Source: Rhizobium sp.
Lineage (GTDB): Bacteria > Pseudomonadota > Alphaproteobacteria > Rhizobiales > Rhizobiaceae
Reading direction: 5' to 3'
Assembly (NCBI GenBank): GCA_020621905.1
Contig: JAHRYZ010000003.1
Span: forward strand, 1-46,099
DNA: 46,099 bases
Shown piece by piece: positions 24,422 to 33,359 of the stretch. Within the stretch, counting starts at the first letter, position 1, and each line of letters begins with the position of its first letter. A program made the position numbers and the translations under genes. The notes beneath the pieces were generated by a model that was not told the DNA's origin, ran no database searches, and saw only the letters and a list, made by a program, of their open reading frames with translations.

Positions 24422-25077
24422 GGCTGAGCCGGTACGATGTAACCCACACCGCGCAGGGTTCGGATGACATCCGGAAATAGCTTGCGGCGCAGGTTGTGCA
24501 CATGGACTTCGACGGCATTGCTGTCGATTTCCTCACCCCAGCCATAGAGTTGTTCCTCCAACTGGCTTCGGCTCAGCACCCGTCCGGCGTGCATCATCAA
24601 GCCCTGCAGCACGGCGAATTCACGGTTCGAAAGGGTAACAGGCGCTCCGTCCAGCGTTACGCTATGGGCGGCAGGATCAAGGTGACACGACCATGGTGAG
24701 GACCGGTATGGCTCCACCCTGGAACGACGCAGCAGCGCCCGCAGCCGAGCCTGCAATTCCTCCAGATCGAACGGCTTGATCATGTAATCGTCGCTTCCTG
24801 CATCGAGACCCGATACGCGCTCGGCGATCGTGTCACGTGCGGTCAGCACCAGAACCGGCGTCTTGTCTCCCGCGGCACGCCTGTGCTTCAAGAGGCTGAT
24901 CCCGTCCATGCCGGGCAGTCCGAGGTCCAGCACGACCGCATCATAGGTCGTGGTGGCAAGCGCGGAATCGGCATCTTCGCCATCACGCACCCAATCCACC
25001 GCAAAGCCCGACTGGCCAAGTCCCGCAACCAGGCCACGACCCAACAATGTGTCGTCCTCGACCAGCAAAAGTCTCAT
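24418..25077 (-). CDS. OmpR-family response regulator (QseB/PmrA-like)
   Basis: The 219 residues hold a receiver domain with acidic pocket residues EDD at 7-9, phospho-acceptor Asp51 in LDLGLPGMDG and Lys101 in the DYMIKPF motif. A winged helix DNA-binding domain follows with TLSNREFAVLQGLM and a C-terminal VEVHVHNLRRKL, RTLRGVGYI. It is the first gene of a two-gene operon with the kinase. A hairpin at 25116-25140 (GCCCGCC/GGCGGGC) lies between it and the upstream periplasmic protein gene and may end that transcript. Confidence 0.94.
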   Translation of the reverse strand: MRLLLVEDDTLLGRGLVAGLGQSGFAVDWVRDGEDADSALATTTYDAVVLDLGLPGMDGISLLKHRRAAGDKTPVLVLTARDTIAERVSGLDAGSDDYMIKPFDLEELQARLRALLRRSRVEPYRSSPWSCHLDPAAHSVTLDGAPVTLSNREFAVLQGLMMHAGRVLSRSQLEEQLYGWGEEIDSNAVEVHVHNLRRKLFPDVIRTLRGVGYIVPAQP

Positions 25078-25200
25078 GTCACCCGCCCATCGATATTCTT
25101 GGGAACTCAGCGGATGCCCGCCCGACGAAGTTCGGCGGGCAGGCCTTGTCGCAGTCTGGCATCTCCGGTCAGCGGGAACAATCCCGTGCTCACTGCCGAT

Positions 25201-25683
25201 CTATTCGATCGGCTGCCAGTTGGCGTGTTCGAAATGCGCGCCGTAGGCATTCAGCGCTTCCACGACCAGAACCGCACCCCGGCGCGGATCAGCCTCGCCC
25301 TCGAGTTCCGATACCCCATCGAGCATGTGGCCCAGCACGATGTGGAACTGCTCGTCCACCTCCGGCGTCAGCTTGCAGTTTTCCACCATGAAGTCGACCT
25401 GCGCCTGGATTTCCCCTGCAAGCGCCTTGTAGTCCGCCGAGGGCAGCGTGCCGTCGTGGATCGAGGAAAGCCGCGGGGCGAGCGCGCTGCGGATGGCGTT
25501 CATGCCTTTCAGCATGTTTTCATCGCCTTGCCATTTCGCCTGGCCATTGAGCCTCAGTTCGATTGCGGCACCCTGGTGCCCTTCATGGCTTGTCGTCTCT
25601 GCCCAGGAGACACCGGTCGAGAGACCAAGACCGAGGACGAGAACAGGCAAAATCAGGCTTCTACGGATGTACATTTTCGTCAT
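25201..25683 (-). CDS. Small secreted helical protein, unknown function
   Basis: The 160-residue product has a clear signal peptide (LILPVLVLGLGLSTGVSWAE, residues 9-28) and a helical body resembling four-helix cytochrome c556-type folds: LKGMNAIRSALAPRLSSIHDG, then QAQVDFMVENCKLTPEVDEQFH and ALNAYGAHFEHANW. It has no CxxCH site, so no covalent heme. His residues in HIVLGHML and FEHANW might bind a metal. It lies upstream of the two-component genes on the same strand, 123 bases away. I cannot name a family. Confidence 0.75.
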   Translation of the reverse strand: MTKMYIRRSLILPVLVLGLGLSTGVSWAETTSHEGHQGAAIELRLNGQAKWQGDENMLKGMNAIRSALAPRLSSIHDGTLPSADYKALAGEIQAQVDFMVENCKLTPEVDEQFHIVLGHMLDGVSELEGEADPRRGAVLVVEALNAYGAHFEHANWQPIE

Positions 25684-25984
25684 TCCCTTTCAAGACGAGA
25701 GGAGTTTCTCTTCGCCAGCTGGGATTAGCCTCCCCAGCTTATGGCTCGCTTAAGTGCCGAAAGAAAATTGAACAGCAAGATCGACGATACGCCCTCGACG
25801 CAGGAGCGTAGACCACAATTGATGCCTCACCCGCTTTGGGCAATCCAAACGCCCAACGATCAATTCGCGATGACCGCACAGGAGTCTCAGGCTTGTGAGC
25901 GTGGTTGCAGCTCTCCTTCGGTCGGTCCATAAGACGCGAAACGTGCCAACAGTGCCACTGCATACTCAATTTGAATTTCGGCAA
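25684..25984. other. Gene-free stretch
   Basis: The 300 bases between the secreted protein gene and the diguanylate cyclase gene hold no frame with a credible start and family match. The left 60 bases are the probable promoter of the secreted protein gene. A 75-residue minus-strand stretch near 25740-25880 has coding-like composition and may be an insertion-sequence relic, but nothing identifiable is seen. Confidence 0.4.
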
Positions 25985-27423
25985 TCACGCCGTGTGGCTA
26001 ATCGAAGGCGGGGGCTGAGTATACTGATTCGCAGACACAGTCCTATTCCGGCCTGCTTCTTTTGCTCTATATAGGGCATCATCGGCAAGCCGAATGCAGC
26101 TCGCTGGTGTGACCGTTTCAGGATCCCGGGCAGACCAATTGAGACGGTAACAAGAACGCGCTCGCTGGCATCCGTTTCGATCGACAAGGACTCAACAATT
26201 GTGCGGATGCGTTCCGCCATCGCCATTGCCCCCGCCCCACTCGTATCGGGTAGGATCGCTGCGAACTCTTCGCCTCCATAACGAGCGATCGTATCGCCGG
26301 GTCGCATAGCGTTGGCTACGGCACCCGCCACCAATTTCAAAACATGATCACCTGCCTGATGACCATAGGTATCGTTGACGGATTTGAAGAAATCGATATC
26401 GATTAACAGTAGCGAGACCGGCGTTTTGTCACGGTCTGCTGATAAGCACACTGCGGACAAACGTTCATCGAATGCCGCGCGGTTCAACACACCGGTCAAT
26501 CCATCATGTGTCGAACGCCGATCTAGTTCTTGATATAACTCCTGCAACTTCTTCGTGGAAGTGTTCAACACCTCGCCAAGCCGCCCCAGCTCGTCGTCCT
26601 TGTTGCGCAGAATGACCCTGTAAGAGAGGTTCTTTCGTCCGATATTATCGGCAGCAACGGTCAATCTTCCTATGGATTCAAGTACCGAGCGGGACAAAAC
26701 AATAATAACTGCAGTTAGCACCAGAAAGCCAAGCAAGGCATAACTTAATATATGATAGAATGCTTTGCCCGCAATTGCCCTTCCAGCGTTTATACGCCAT
26801 TGTAGTTCCAAAATAGACAGTTGACGAAACTGAGCGACTAACGCGTTGACGTTTGCGATGTCAGTATGCGCCAAGGAATAGGCGTCAATCGCGTTCCGTG
26901 TGCCGGCATCTTGCCGGAACAGAGCGTCGAGGGAAGCACGGGATTGGCGCCAAGCAGCAACTAGTTCGTCAGCCAGTCTGTCAGCGGACGGCGTAGCGGG
27001 ATGGTCCTTTGCTTGTGCGTCGAAAAATATCCTGAAGTTCTCGGAAACTTCAGCTATAGTCGGCTCTGGCTTCTCGACCCCCCAGGTATCAAGGCCGAGC
27101 GCGTGTGTAGTCGCAATAGCTTCGATCTGATAAAGCAAATCCTGAGCGACAAAGATCGGCGACATCCTCGCCGTAATCGCTGTTATGCTGCTTTCATAGG
27201 ATTGAACCAAGGTGCGTCCTGAGACGATCGCGATAACACCCATCAGAACCAAGCCGGATATGGCGAAGGCAAATGAAAACCGAAACCGTGTCTTGATTGA
27301 GAAATGAAATGGCGAGCTTATCGCCGGCCACACTTTCCCGAACGACGAAGCTCCAAAAGAACTCGAAGCTACGCGGCACCGAGCCTTATGGATGGCAAAT
27401 ACAAAGCTAGGGATTCTCGTCAA
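25985..27423 (-). pseudogene. Membrane diguanylate cyclase (4HB-HAMP-GGDEF), 3' frameshift
   Basis: The enzyme makes cyclic di-GMP. It has two membrane segments (about residues 50-70 and 225-250) around a helical sensor domain, a HAMP region, and a GGDEF domain with RYGGEEF as active site and RPGD five residues upstream as the inhibitory RxxD site. After VTVSIGLPG the original frame runs into an unrelated tail ending at 25966. The expected C-terminal helices (CIRLADDALYRAKEAGRNR) occur one frame over and end at 25985, so one base was gained or lost near 26128. The active site is intact, but the last helices of the domain would be wrong. The start is uncertain among the first Mets. Confidence 0.85.
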
Positions 27424-27995
27424 TTCGCTCTCGCCGGCTGTTTTTCATCAGGCAAAGCTATAACGATGAGATCCTAAAATTCGCTTTGCATGATTGAATG
27501 ATATCTAATGGATGAGCGCGGTGGATATGCAACCGGGAGCACCAGAGGCTCACTGGATGGCCAGCTTGTCGCCGGCATCGGCGTTAGATTGGCTACCGCC
27601 CTACACTGTCCGACGCGTTCTCGAGGCAATTTCGCCTTTAAAGGCTCCACATTGTCGGGACGAACTGCTTTGGAAGCCGATTCGTGCCGTGTTGCCATTC
27701 AATTCTGCATGATTATCAGTTGCCAGCAGCGTCTTCTTCATATGCAGCCCCCTTTCTGACACGTCCAATGTCCCGCACCTCCACGACCGCCGTGACGAAG
27801 AGGAAACCTACGGGCCGGGCCGTAATGGCAGACCTGCAGGCTCAAGGTTCGATACGTCGACTGAGCACGTGAGCATGCAGTGCCTCCGCGCATTCTGGAC
27901 CCAGATCGGCGCTTCGAAGCGGTCGGATTGGATATTGTTGCAACAATCGGCATTCGCGGGCCTCCGTCCCCTTGAAAAAAGGCGGCAACCAGATT
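27424..27995. other. Gene-free stretch left of the TetR regulator
   Basis: About 570 bases separate the diguanylate cyclase start from the TetR operator. The short open frames here overlap on both strands and none has a ribosome site or family match. The right 150 bases should include the TetR promoter. It may contain relics of a lost gene, since the change of gene content here (respiration to efflux) looks like a junction. Confidence 0.4.
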
Positions 27996-28017
27996 AGATA
28001 GTAATTACTCACTATCT
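27996..28017. promoter_or_regulatory. TetR operator, inverted repeat
   Basis: AGATAGT (27996-28002) and ACTATCT (28011-28017) form perfect arms around AATTACTC, 11 bases before the TetR start. The internal ATTACTCACT is also found at 37550-37559 near the second TetR gene. Such an operator over the start region would give autoregulation of the efflux operon. Confidence 0.65.
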
Positions 28018-28028
28018 CTCGGAGTCTC

Positions 28029-28640
28029 ATGATGATCTCGCGATCAGCCTATCTTTCAGCAGAGGAGCGACGGGAGGCCACGGTGGAAACCGTCCTCGAT
28101 CTCGCTGCGGAACAGAATCCCACAGACATTACAACTGGGGCAATTGCAAAGCGCATGGGTGTGACGCAAGGGGCCCTGTTTCGGCACTTCCCTTCCAAAG
28201 ACGCCATTCTCCAAGCCGTTATGGAGTGGGTTTCGGAGCGTTTACTTACACGCATAGATCGGGCGATTTCCACGAAAACCTCCCCGCTCGATGCCCTCGA
28301 AGCTGCATTCATGGCGCATATCGAATTCATATCGGAACATCCGGGCGTCCCTCGGATGCTGTTCGGAGAATTGCAGCGCGCCGAACAGACCGTGGCCAAA
28401 CGAATGGCACAGACATTGATCCAGTGCTACGGCGAACGCCTCGGCCGTCTCATTGCGGAGGGCAAAGAAAGCGGTGAGCTCACGCCCTCTTTGGAAGAGA
28501 AAACTGCTGTCACACTGTTTGTCGGCATGACCCAAGGCTTGGTCATGCAATCCCTCCTCGCCGGCGACGTGAAACGCATCCGCACGAGCGCGCCGGCCGT
28601 TTTTGCGCTTTATCGGCGTTCCATCGAGGTGGCAAAATGA
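28029..28640 (+). CDS. TetR family regulator of the efflux operon
   Basis: A 203-residue regulator with a helix-turn-helix at about residues 36-65 (TTGAIAKRMGVTQGALFRHF then PSKDAIL) and a ligand-binding C-terminal domain (LEAAFMAHIEFISEHPGVPR, MAQTLIQCYGERL). It probably represses the following adaptor, permease and ATPase genes, through the inverted repeat just upstream. The next gene overlaps by four bases (ATGA) and encodes a second C-terminal domain of the same kind. The C-terminal domain is also similar to that of the second TetR at 37685-38304. Confidence 0.92.
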   Translation: MMISRSAYLSAEERREATVETVLDLAAEQNPTDITTGAIAKRMGVTQGALFRHFPSKDAILQAVMEWVSERLLTRIDRAISTKTSPLDALEAAFMAHIEFISEHPGVPRMLFGELQRAEQTVAKRMAQTLIQCYGERLGRLIAEGKESGELTPSLEEKTAVTLFVGMTQGLVMQSLLAGDVKRIRTSAPAVFALYRRSIEVAK

Positions 28641-29023
28641 TCCACAGTTCGCCGTCCGACCCATCACCGATGAAATCCCTCGAAGCCATGTTTATGGCTG
28701 ATGTCGCCTATGTCGCGGGCCATCCTAACATTCCCCGCATCTTGCTCGGTACACTGGCGACCAAGGAGAAGTCCGCGCTAAAGCTGATGCTCGAGGCCTT
28801 TGTTCGGCGATACGAGCGGCGTATCTCCTGTTTGATCGAAGAGGCGCAACAATGCGGCGAAGTCCGAGCCACAGTGGACAAGGAAGGTGCTGCCCGCCTG
28901 TTTATTGCAGCAATCCAGCACTTGGTCTTCAGGGCGCTGGTCGCGGATGAATTAAGCAAGATTCGCGAGGCAGCTCCTGCTGCTTTCACATCATATCGCC
29001 GATGCCTGGAGGCAATTCAATGA
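28637..29023 (+). CDS. TetR-type ligand-binding domain without DNA-binding domain
   Basis: The 128 residues align over their whole length with residues 85-203 of the preceding TetR: SLEAMFMADVAYVAGHPNIP matches the TetR segment at the same place, followed by LKLMLEAFVRRYERR and a C-terminal AAPAAFTSYRRCLEA against SAPAVFALYRRSIEV. No helix-turn-helix precedes it. The first in-frame codons overlap the end of the complete TetR gene, and the stop overlaps the adaptor start, so it is a real, translationally coupled gene rather than a random fragment. It could form heterodimers with the full regulator or act as a separate ligand sensor. It could also be a duplication on the way to loss. Confidence 0.85.
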   Translation: MIHSSPSDPSPMKSLEAMFMADVAYVAGHPNIPRILLGTLATKEKSALKLMLEAFVRRYERRISCLIEEAQQCGEVRATVDKEGAARLFIAAIQHLVFRALVADELSKIREAAPAAFTSYRRCLEAIQ

Positions 29024-30213
29024 AACTTCCTTCTTTACAACGCCGCAGCTTGATGCTGATCGCGATTGTGATCCCGATTGTCGCCCTGTTCGGCTACGTG
29101 GTCCTGCGATCGGGGCCACTGGCGCCAGTCACTGTGATGACTGCTAGCGTCGAAGCCCGGTCCATATCGCCCGCATTGTTTGGTATCGGCACTGTTGAAG
29201 CTCGCTTCTCCTACAAGATTGGCCCGACCATCGCCGGCCGCGTCGGCAAAGTATATGTCGATGTGGGCGACAGGGTGCGCGCTGGTCAGGTTCTGGCGGA
29301 ACTAAACCCTGTAGATCTCGATGATCGCATTGCAGCCTTAGATGCGGCGACTCGCCACGCCGAAGAGTCAATAAAAGCAGCCAAAGCTGAGTTGGAAGAT
29401 GCCTTGGTGCGCAAAGATTACGCCGATGCGCAGGCCAAACGCTATGACCAACTTTGGAAGAATCACACTGTCAGCGAAATGGCCGTGGAAACTAAACGAC
29501 AAGACAGTGAGGTAGCACTTGCCGCAGTCTCTGCCGCACAGTCAAATCTCGCGGCCGCACAACAGAACCTGCAACGCAATCGCGCCGATCGTGACGGCCT
29601 AATCAAGCAGCGGGAGGACTTAGTACTGCACGCGCCGGTCGACGGGGTGATTGCTGCACGCAACGCGGAACCTGGGACAACCGTAGTCGCCGGTGAGGCG
29701 ATCATAGAGATGATCGACCCCAAAGAACTCTGGATCAATGCCCGGTTCGATCAGATAGCATCAAATGGCCTGCGCACAGGGCTTTCCGCTCGCATCTCGC
29801 TCCGGTCGCATGGCGACATATCTGCTCCAGGACAAGTGTCGCGCGTGGAGGTCCTCGCAGATTCCCTGACTGAAGAGAATTTGGCGAAGGTGGGATTCGA
29901 CGCTCTGCCCGAGCCTCTTCCTCCGATCGGAGAGCTGGCCGAAGTAACGATTGCACTGCCAGGGCTTTCCGCAACGCCCACGATCCCGAATGCCGCTATC
30001 CAAAGTGTTGCTGGAAAGACAGGGGTTTGGAAAGTCGAAGAGGGAAAAGCCCGCTTCACCGCCGTTGAATTAGGGGCTTCGGACCTGGACGGGATCGTCC
30101 AAGTTACAAAAGGCCTCCAGACTGGTGATGAAATTGTGGTTCATAGCGCATCCCGACTGACAGGCACGAGTCGTATTCAGATCACGGACAATCCTGCGGA
30201 GCTTATCAAATGA
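29020..30213 (+). CDS. HlyD/MacA-type periplasmic adaptor
   Basis: The adaptor links an inner-membrane ABC exporter to an outer-membrane channel. An N-terminal anchor helix (residues 12-33) is followed by a lipoyl half (GPTIAGRVGKVYVDVGDRVR), a coiled-coil hairpin (about residues 100-200, rich in A, E, K and Q), the second lipoyl half (LHAPVDGVIAARNAEPGT) and beta-barrel domains. Length is 397 residues. ATG 29020 overlaps the end of the preceding gene. Together with the permease and ATPase it forms a DevBCA-like or MacAB-like exporter, probably with the NodT-like channel encoded 3 kb downstream. Confidence 0.92.
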   Translation: MKLPSLQRRSLMLIAIVIPIVALFGYVVLRSGPLAPVTVMTASVEARSISPALFGIGTVEARFSYKIGPTIAGRVGKVYVDVGDRVRAGQVLAELNPVDLDDRIAALDAATRHAEESIKAAKAELEDALVRKDYADAQAKRYDQLWKNHTVSEMAVETKRQDSEVALAAVSAAQSNLAAAQQNLQRNRADRDGLIKQREDLVLHAPVDGVIAARNAEPGTTVVAGEAIIEMIDPKELWINARFDQIASNGLRTGLSARISLRSHGDISAPGQVSRVEVLADSLTEENLAKVGFDALPEPLPPIGELAEVTIALPGLSATPTIPNAAIQSVAGKTGVWKVEEGKARFTAVELGASDLDGIVQVTKGLQTGDEIVVHSASRLTGTSRIQITDNPAELIK

Positions 30214-31412
30214 TTAGCCTAGCAGGACGCGATATCCTCCATTCATGGGGCAAATTTGTCTTCACCGGCGTCGGGCTCGGACTGTTGATCGGTGTCACTT
30301 TCACCATGGCGGGCGTCTATCGGGGCATGGTCGATGACGGCAAGGTGCTGCTCGACAACAGCGGCGCCGACATGTGGGTCGTCCAGCAGAATACGCTGGA
30401 GCCATATGCAGAATCCTCAAGCATCAATGATGATATCTACCGGATGATCCTGACGACTCCCGGCGTCGAACAAGTTGCGAATGTAACCTATCTGACAATG
30501 CAGGTCCGAAAAGGAAACACTGACGTTCGGGCGATGGTGGTCGGTATCGCGCCGGGTAATGTCGTGACACCCGGCTGGCCGCCATTTCTTGCTGCCGGGC
30601 GTCAGATCACGCGCGGCCATTATGAAGCCGTGGCCGATGCCGCAACCGGCTTTGCGCTCGGAGACACCATCGTTATCCGGCGAAATCACTACACCGTCGT
30701 TGGCCTCACCCGACGCGCAGTATCGTCGAGCGGCGATCCAATGGTCTTCATTCCGCTGAAGGACGGGCAGGAAGCGCAGTTCGTCAAGGACAACGATTCC
30801 ATTGTTCGACAGCGTCGTCGCACCGGCGAGAACCCCGAATTCAACCGGCCGGGAGTTCCTGGTCTGTTGGATGCCGTCATCGCCTCACAAAACAGTAATC
30901 CTTATGTGAACGCTGTTCTGGTGCGTATCAAGCCCGGTTACGAACCGGAGCGCATCGCATCCGACATCGCCAAGTGGAAACGACTGACGGTCTATACGCG
31001 CTCGCAGATGGAGGAAATTCTGATCGGCAAGCTGATTGCGACCTCTGCCAAACAAATAGGCATGTTCCTCGCCATCCTGGCCATCGTTAGTGCAGCCATC
31101 GTCGCGTTCATCATCTACACGCTCACGATGGACAAGATACGTGAGATTGCCGTGCTGAAACTGATCGGCACACGCAATCGCACCATCGCCTCCATGATCT
31201 TGCAACAGGCGATTGTGCTCGGGCTAATCGGATTTGTCGTCGGCAAGATCACGGCAACCTTTGCGGCGCCACTGTTCCCGAAGTTCGTTCTGCTTCTGAC
31301 CGAAGATACGATGACTGGGCTTGTTGCAGTTGTGATCATATGCGCGCTGGCGAGCGTGGTGGCTATCCGTGTGGCGCTCAAAATCGACCCCGCTGAAGCG
31401 ATTGGAGGTTGA
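30210..31412 (+). CDS. FtsX/MacB-type ABC permease (DevC-like)
   Basis: A 400-residue permease with one N-terminal helix (about residues 15-38), a large periplasmic domain (residues 40-270) and three C-terminal helices, the MacB/FtsX layout but without a fused ATPase. The end (RVALKIDPAEAIGG) is the family's typical IxPAxAI tail. It overlaps the adaptor stop by four bases, and the ATPase starts 2 bases after its stop codon. The substrate is unknown; relatives move glycolipids, peptides or macrolide-type drugs. Confidence 0.9.
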   Translation: MISLAGRDILHSWGKFVFTGVGLGLLIGVTFTMAGVYRGMVDDGKVLLDNSGADMWVVQQNTLEPYAESSSINDDIYRMILTTPGVEQVANVTYLTMQVRKGNTDVRAMVVGIAPGNVVTPGWPPFLAAGRQITRGHYEAVADAATGFALGDTIVIRRNHYTVVGLTRRAVSSSGDPMVFIPLKDGQEAQFVKDNDSIVRQRRRTGENPEFNRPGVPGLLDAVIASQNSNPYVNAVLVRIKPGYEPERIASDIAKWKRLTVYTRSQMEEILIGKLIATSAKQIGMFLAILAIVSAAIVAFIIYTLTMDKIREIAVLKLIGTRNRTIASMILQQAIVLGLIGFVVGKITATFAAPLFPKFVLLLTEDTMTGLVAVVIICALASVVAIRVALKIDPAEAIGG

Positions 31413-31413
31413 G

Positions 31414-32124
31414 ATGGCTAGTGGTGGAATTCTCATCGAAGGGCTCAGGAAGCGGTATGGTAATGGCGATACCGCAGTCGATGCTCTCAAAGACATCAAT
31501 ATGCGGGTCGCCCCAGGCGAAGTGGTCGGTCTTATCGGCCCATCGGGCTCAGGCAAGAGCACGTTGCTTAAGGCGTTGGGGGCGGTTATTGATCCCAGCG
31601 CAGGACACATGACCCTCGGCGATGGGGTGATCTATCACGATGGCTGGAAGATCCCTGACCTTCGCGCTTTGCGGCGCGACAAGATCGGATTCGTCTTCCA
31701 GGCACCGTACCTCATACCGTTTCTCGATGTGACCGATAACGTAGCATTGCTGCCAATGCTGGCGGGCGTCCCCAACAGCGAATCGCGCCAGCGCGCGCGT
31801 GATCTCCTAAAAGCTCTTGATGTCGAACATCGCGCCGCTGCCATGCCTTCCCAGCTTTCCGGCGGCGAGCAGCAACGCGTTGCAATCGCGCGCGGGCTCA
31901 TCAACCGCCCGCCGGTTATCCTGGCCGACGAACCGACCGCACCGCTCGACAGCGTGCGTGCCCTGAACGTCATCCGCATCCTGAACGACATGGCCGTCAG
32001 GTTCGGAACTGCAATCATCGTCGTTACCCATGATGAGAAGATTATTCCGACCTTCAAGCGCATCTACCACATCAGAGATGGCGTGACTCACGAAGAGGCG
32101 GGAGAGGGTCGTGGTTTTGATTAA
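31414..32124 (+). CDS. ABC exporter ATPase (DevA/LolD-like)
   Basis: This 236-residue ATPase works with the permease just upstream. It contains Walker A (GPSGSGKST), Q-loop (FVFQAPYLIP), signature LSGGEQQR, Walker B (VILADEPTAPLDS) and the switch His (VVTHDEKII). The D-loop reads TAPLDS where TGALDS is usual. ATG 31414 follows a GGAGGTTGAG ribosome site. The end overlaps a possible start of the lipoprotein hydrolase gene. Confidence 0.93.
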   Translation: MASGGILIEGLRKRYGNGDTAVDALKDINMRVAPGEVVGLIGPSGSGKSTLLKALGAVIDPSAGHMTLGDGVIYHDGWKIPDLRALRRDKIGFVFQAPYLIPFLDVTDNVALLPMLAGVPNSESRQRARDLLKALDVEHRAAAMPSQLSGGEQQRVAIARGLINRPPVILADEPTAPLDSVRALNVIRILNDMAVRFGTAIIVVTHDEKIIPTFKRIYHIRDGVTHEEAGEGRGFD

Positions 32125-32137
32125 TTTCGGTGCAATC

Positions 32138-33165
32138 ATGACGAAACAGGAAGGCGTGTACGTTGTTTCCACGCTGCGATCGTGGTTTTTGCTGTTCGTT
32201 GTAGCAGGATTGGGTGGGTGTGCCGCGCGGCCCGGTGTGGATGCTTTAGTTGTTAGGCAAAGTCCTATTGGATCGTATCAGACCGTCACAGTGGTCACAG
32301 CGACTGATCGTCAGCGCGACATCACCGGCGTGGGATATACCGCCAGGCGGTCAGCAACACTGCAATTCGAGCGCTTCACGGTTGCAGCTCCAGAAAAACC
32401 GAATGATCGAAGAAACGATAGCCGTGAGCTAATGCCAATTAGGCCAAAAAAATACGTAGTAACAAGACGCGAACCGGTTGCTACCAAGGGCATGAACGCA
32501 AACAAGAATACGCTGATATATGTGCATGGATACAACTATACGTTCCAGGAGTCGCTTTTTCAATTATCGAGCGTTGTCGCAGACGGAAGACTGACGGAGG
32601 TGCCGATCCTTTTCAGTTGGCCATCTGACGGCACCGTTACGGGATATATTGCAGATAAAGACGCCGCCACATTTGCCCGTGACGATCTTGTTCAATTGCT
32701 TGAGACTTTGAAGAAACAGAACCCAGAGGGTAATGTTACCCTATTTGGTCACAGTATGGGGGCATGGATTGTTGTCGAGGCGCTACGTCAACTTAAGCTC
32801 TCAAACCGGGATGATGTATTACGTCATGTGGACCAAGTGGTCTTGGCAGCACCGGATATCGACGTTGATCTCTTCAAGCAGCAATCAATACAATTGGACG
32901 CTTGAACAAGCCCATCTCGTGCTCAGCGCTACAGATGATCGTGCACTCACCATTTCAAGTCGTATTGGCGCAAAAGGCCCGAATAGGGATGGTGAACCAA
33001 AATGATCCTGCGGTCCAGGAGTTGATTACTGACGGCGCAATCAAGATTGTTGATTTATCGGCATTGCCAGCTCCCGACAGAACAAATCACAATCGCTTCA
33101 TTCGATTGGTAAATGTTCTTTCCGATACAGAAAGAAAAAGTAGATTTCTATTAGCGCTTAGGTAG
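32138..33165 (+). pseudogene. Lipoprotein alpha/beta hydrolase (DUF900), frameshifted
   Basis: The intact part (ATG 32138 to 32880) has a lipoprotein signal peptide ending LGGC and an alpha/beta hydrolase domain of the DUF900 type, with IYVHGYNYTFQESLFQ (oxyanion region), VPILFSWPSDGTVTGY and the nucleophile elbow GHSMGAW. The frame then stops at 32905, while the expected continuation appears in pieces: NTIGRLNKPIS, VLSATDDRALTISSRIGA, then GMVNQNDPAVQELITDG to 33165. At least three indels lie between about 32880 and 32990. The acid residue of the triad probably falls in the broken part. It was part of the efflux operon and its lesion is the only one there. Confidence 0.8.
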
Positions 33166-33359
33166 CGTTACGTTCTTGCATGAAATTTTCCCAATCTAGA
33201 GTTGATCGATATATCGCTGGAAGCATGTTTTGTCTTTTTCAAAACATATTAATCGCTACCCACTGATCACGGCTTAGGATATATGCATGAGGCGTACAGA
33301 AAGTGGTCGTGAAACCTAAACGTTACTTCGACGCCCCGAATACAAACTAGGATTTTACG

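Noticed and set aside
25116-25140. Hairpin GCCCGCC/GGCGGGC as a strong intrinsic terminator
   Set aside because: No T-run follows on either strand, so it is only mentioned as a possible transcript end and not listed as a terminator.
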